NCBI RefSeq assembly: GCF_048544455.1
Contig: NC_133530.1
Location: 20,017,748-20,081,747 of the forward strand
Source: Silene latifolia
Taxonomy: Eukaryota > Streptophyta > Magnoliopsida > Caryophyllales > Caryophyllaceae
Direction: 5' to 3'
Length of the DNA stretch: 64,000 bases
The notes under the pieces are model-generated. The model searched no databases. It saw only the letters and a list, made by a program, of their open reading frames with translations, and was not told the origin of the DNA. The translations under genes and the position numbers were made by a program. Positions 62,592 to 64,000 of this stretch are shown here, one piece after another (position 1 is the stretch's first letter; the number at the start of each line of letters is the position of its first letter).

Positions 62592-63110
62592 ATCATTTGC
62601 TTAAATGCTTAATTATTTCTTTGATTACGGAGTATGTAGTTGTGTTTACACATGACCGATCGACATGGGTACTGTTGCTTTTATTGGACTTTGATTTCTC
62701 CTTTATTTCTGTTTTACCATTTGTTTCTTATACTTATCTTTCATCATTTACTATTATATCTGAAACTCCATTGGATTTTCATGGCTGATACTCAATGGAT
62801 TGATACACAGAAATTACTACTGTACTACTGATTTGAGACGATTTTACACAATTACAATGAAAATTGATCACCAGAAACCGACTTATTTACTTCTTATAAT
62901 TATCTTGCGTTTCTCATTGTTGTTGGGATTGCAAGGAGAAACGGTTACTGGATCTTTCAGTCGATTTGGGTGACTTTCAGCTCCAAGTCGTGTACAACCA
63001 CGCTAAGGAGCTAAGACTAATCCTCCATAAGCTTAACCCTTAGGCAAATGAATTAATCAAGGCATTGAAATATGTAGTATTTACTCAACGCTTATCGATT
63101 TGAAGTCAAT
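62592..63110. other. Duplicated B-type 3' flank, no gene
   Basis: 62778-62875 (TTTTCATGGCTGATACTCAATGG to AATTGATCACCA) matches 35515-35645 downstream of B3. The rest is AT-rich. Open frames here are short and unrecognised. Confidence 0.55.
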
Positions 63111-64000
63111 CACTAGTAGAAAAAACACCTATTGCGTCAGTCGATTTACGTCGGTTCTACAAAAACTGACGCAAAAAGTACTTAGTTTTGGCGGGAATCC
63201 ATTTTTGCCCTATAGTCAAGGTTTTTTCGTCAGTTCTTGAAAAAAACTGACGTATATAATGCATCGGTTCTCAGCAAAACCGACGTATTTGATCAAATAC
63301 ATCAGTTATATTAATAAACCGACTTATTTGATATTAAGTTTTTGCATCAGTTCTACGTGAAACAGATGCAAATAAAAACCATTGCCATACAAGTAAACAC
63401 CAGTACCTTTCCCATTCATTCCTTCGAAAAACGAATTAACACTCCTTGTACCTTTCCTCTATTCCTTCATTCAATCGACACCACATCACCGCCTCACCGC
63501 CTCACCGCCGACCTTCCGCCGACCCACTGACGCCTCGCCCCCGACCTACCGTCGACCCGCTGCCGCCGTCTTACTCTTATACTCATCTAATTCCTAATTT
63601 GATATTGGTATGATTTTTACTTAATTTTTTTGTTGGAAGTTCTTTTAATAGGTTTTATTATTGTTGTTTACATACAATTTTGTGTAGTAGTTGATTTGTT
63701 AGTATGAATTGAATGTGAATCTAGAATTGTTTTAGGGTTAGGGTTAGGTGAAATTGGGGGTTTTCTATTTTGATTAGTTGGTTTTGGTGGGTTAATTTCT
63801 GCTACATTGAAAGAGGAGTTTTTCGTTTGGGCATGAATGATGACACTGTTGTTGTGGTTTCAGATTTTAGTCATTGCATCATTATGTTGTCTGTGAACTG
63901 CAATATTCGAGAACGCTCACATAGCAGGCATGAACTCTTGCTTCTCCAATCACAATTTCCTCGCGTCCAAAGCCCTAATTATATCCCTGTTGGTTTAATT
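63111..64000 (+). mobile_element. CACTA-like transposon end (runs off right edge)
   Basis: CACTAGTAGAAAAAACACC at 63111 is a typical plant CACTA terminus, preceded by AAT as a possible 3-bp duplication. Subterminal repeats of CGTCAGT, ACTGACG, CGACGTA and CATCAGTT type in both orientations fill 63140-63365. A C-rich leader-like stretch follows (63475-63570), then sequence with TTAGGGTTAGGGTTAGG at 63732-63748. The other end and any transposase are outside the window. Confidence 0.6.

Overview
This is nuclear DNA of a flowering plant, most likely Caryophyllaceae (Silene-like). The evidence is AT-rich intergenic DNA, intronless nuclear genes with plant organelle presequences, and many plant-type transposons. 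One is a Ty3/gypsy element built like Retand of Silene latifolia. Another is a non-autonomous LTR element studded with the palindrome ACTCGATCGAGT. The family-level assignment is inference from repeat style; no marker gene is present.

The host-gene content is a tandem array of two related intronless gene types of the DUF295 (KIB1-4 beta-propeller) family, with mitochondrial-type N-terminal presequences and no F-box. Type A begins MALRNI and carries an RQF/S presequence motif; type B begins MAGIAFA and carries RRFS or RKFS. They alternate A-B along the window: A1 4852(+), B1 7784(-), A2 8628(+), B2 12235(-), A3 25932(+), B3 28844(+), A4 50407(+), B4 53082(+, interrupted), A5 58987(+), B5 61458(+). 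In the left block the B genes are inverted (A and B convergent); in the right block all genes are on the plus strand. Degenerate A and B pieces lie at about 3.15-4.27 kb, and a mosaic A/B pseudogene at 12.6 kb. Duplicated flanks show that the array grew by copying A-B units. The only other host gene is a PMEI/invertase-inhibitor-like secreted protein at 24049-24600.

Transposons account for most of the rest. 1-2820: a CACTA end inside a decayed minus-strand Copia. 7957-8433: a small Helitron. 13.5-15.2 kb: a Helitron end and Stowaway MITEs. 15403-23432: the Retand-like gypsy element (TSD ATTTA) with decayed gag-pro, a 57-bp tandem repeat and antisense ORFs. 25.2-27.5 kb: two halves of one LINE remnant flanking gene A3. 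30005-35142: a very young Copia (identical 235-bp LTRs with TA...TA ends, TSD AAGAA) inside the end of B3. 36049-49169: a three-level nest in which a solo gypsy-type LTR (TSD CAACC) holds a LINE (TSD AAATGAGAATGTC), which holds a coding-free LTR element (TSD CTTGC). 52.1-52.9 kb: a long-TIR foldback element. 53129-57203: a hAT element (15-bp TIRs, TSD ATTACCCC) with a Helitron inside it, interrupting B4. 63111-end: a CACTA-like end.

The main biological story is a young, still-diversifying cluster of paired organellar DUF295-like genes. Transposons are remodelling it by gene disruption, C-terminal replacement and nested insertion. Boundaries were read by eye from repeats and target-site duplications; no database search was possible.
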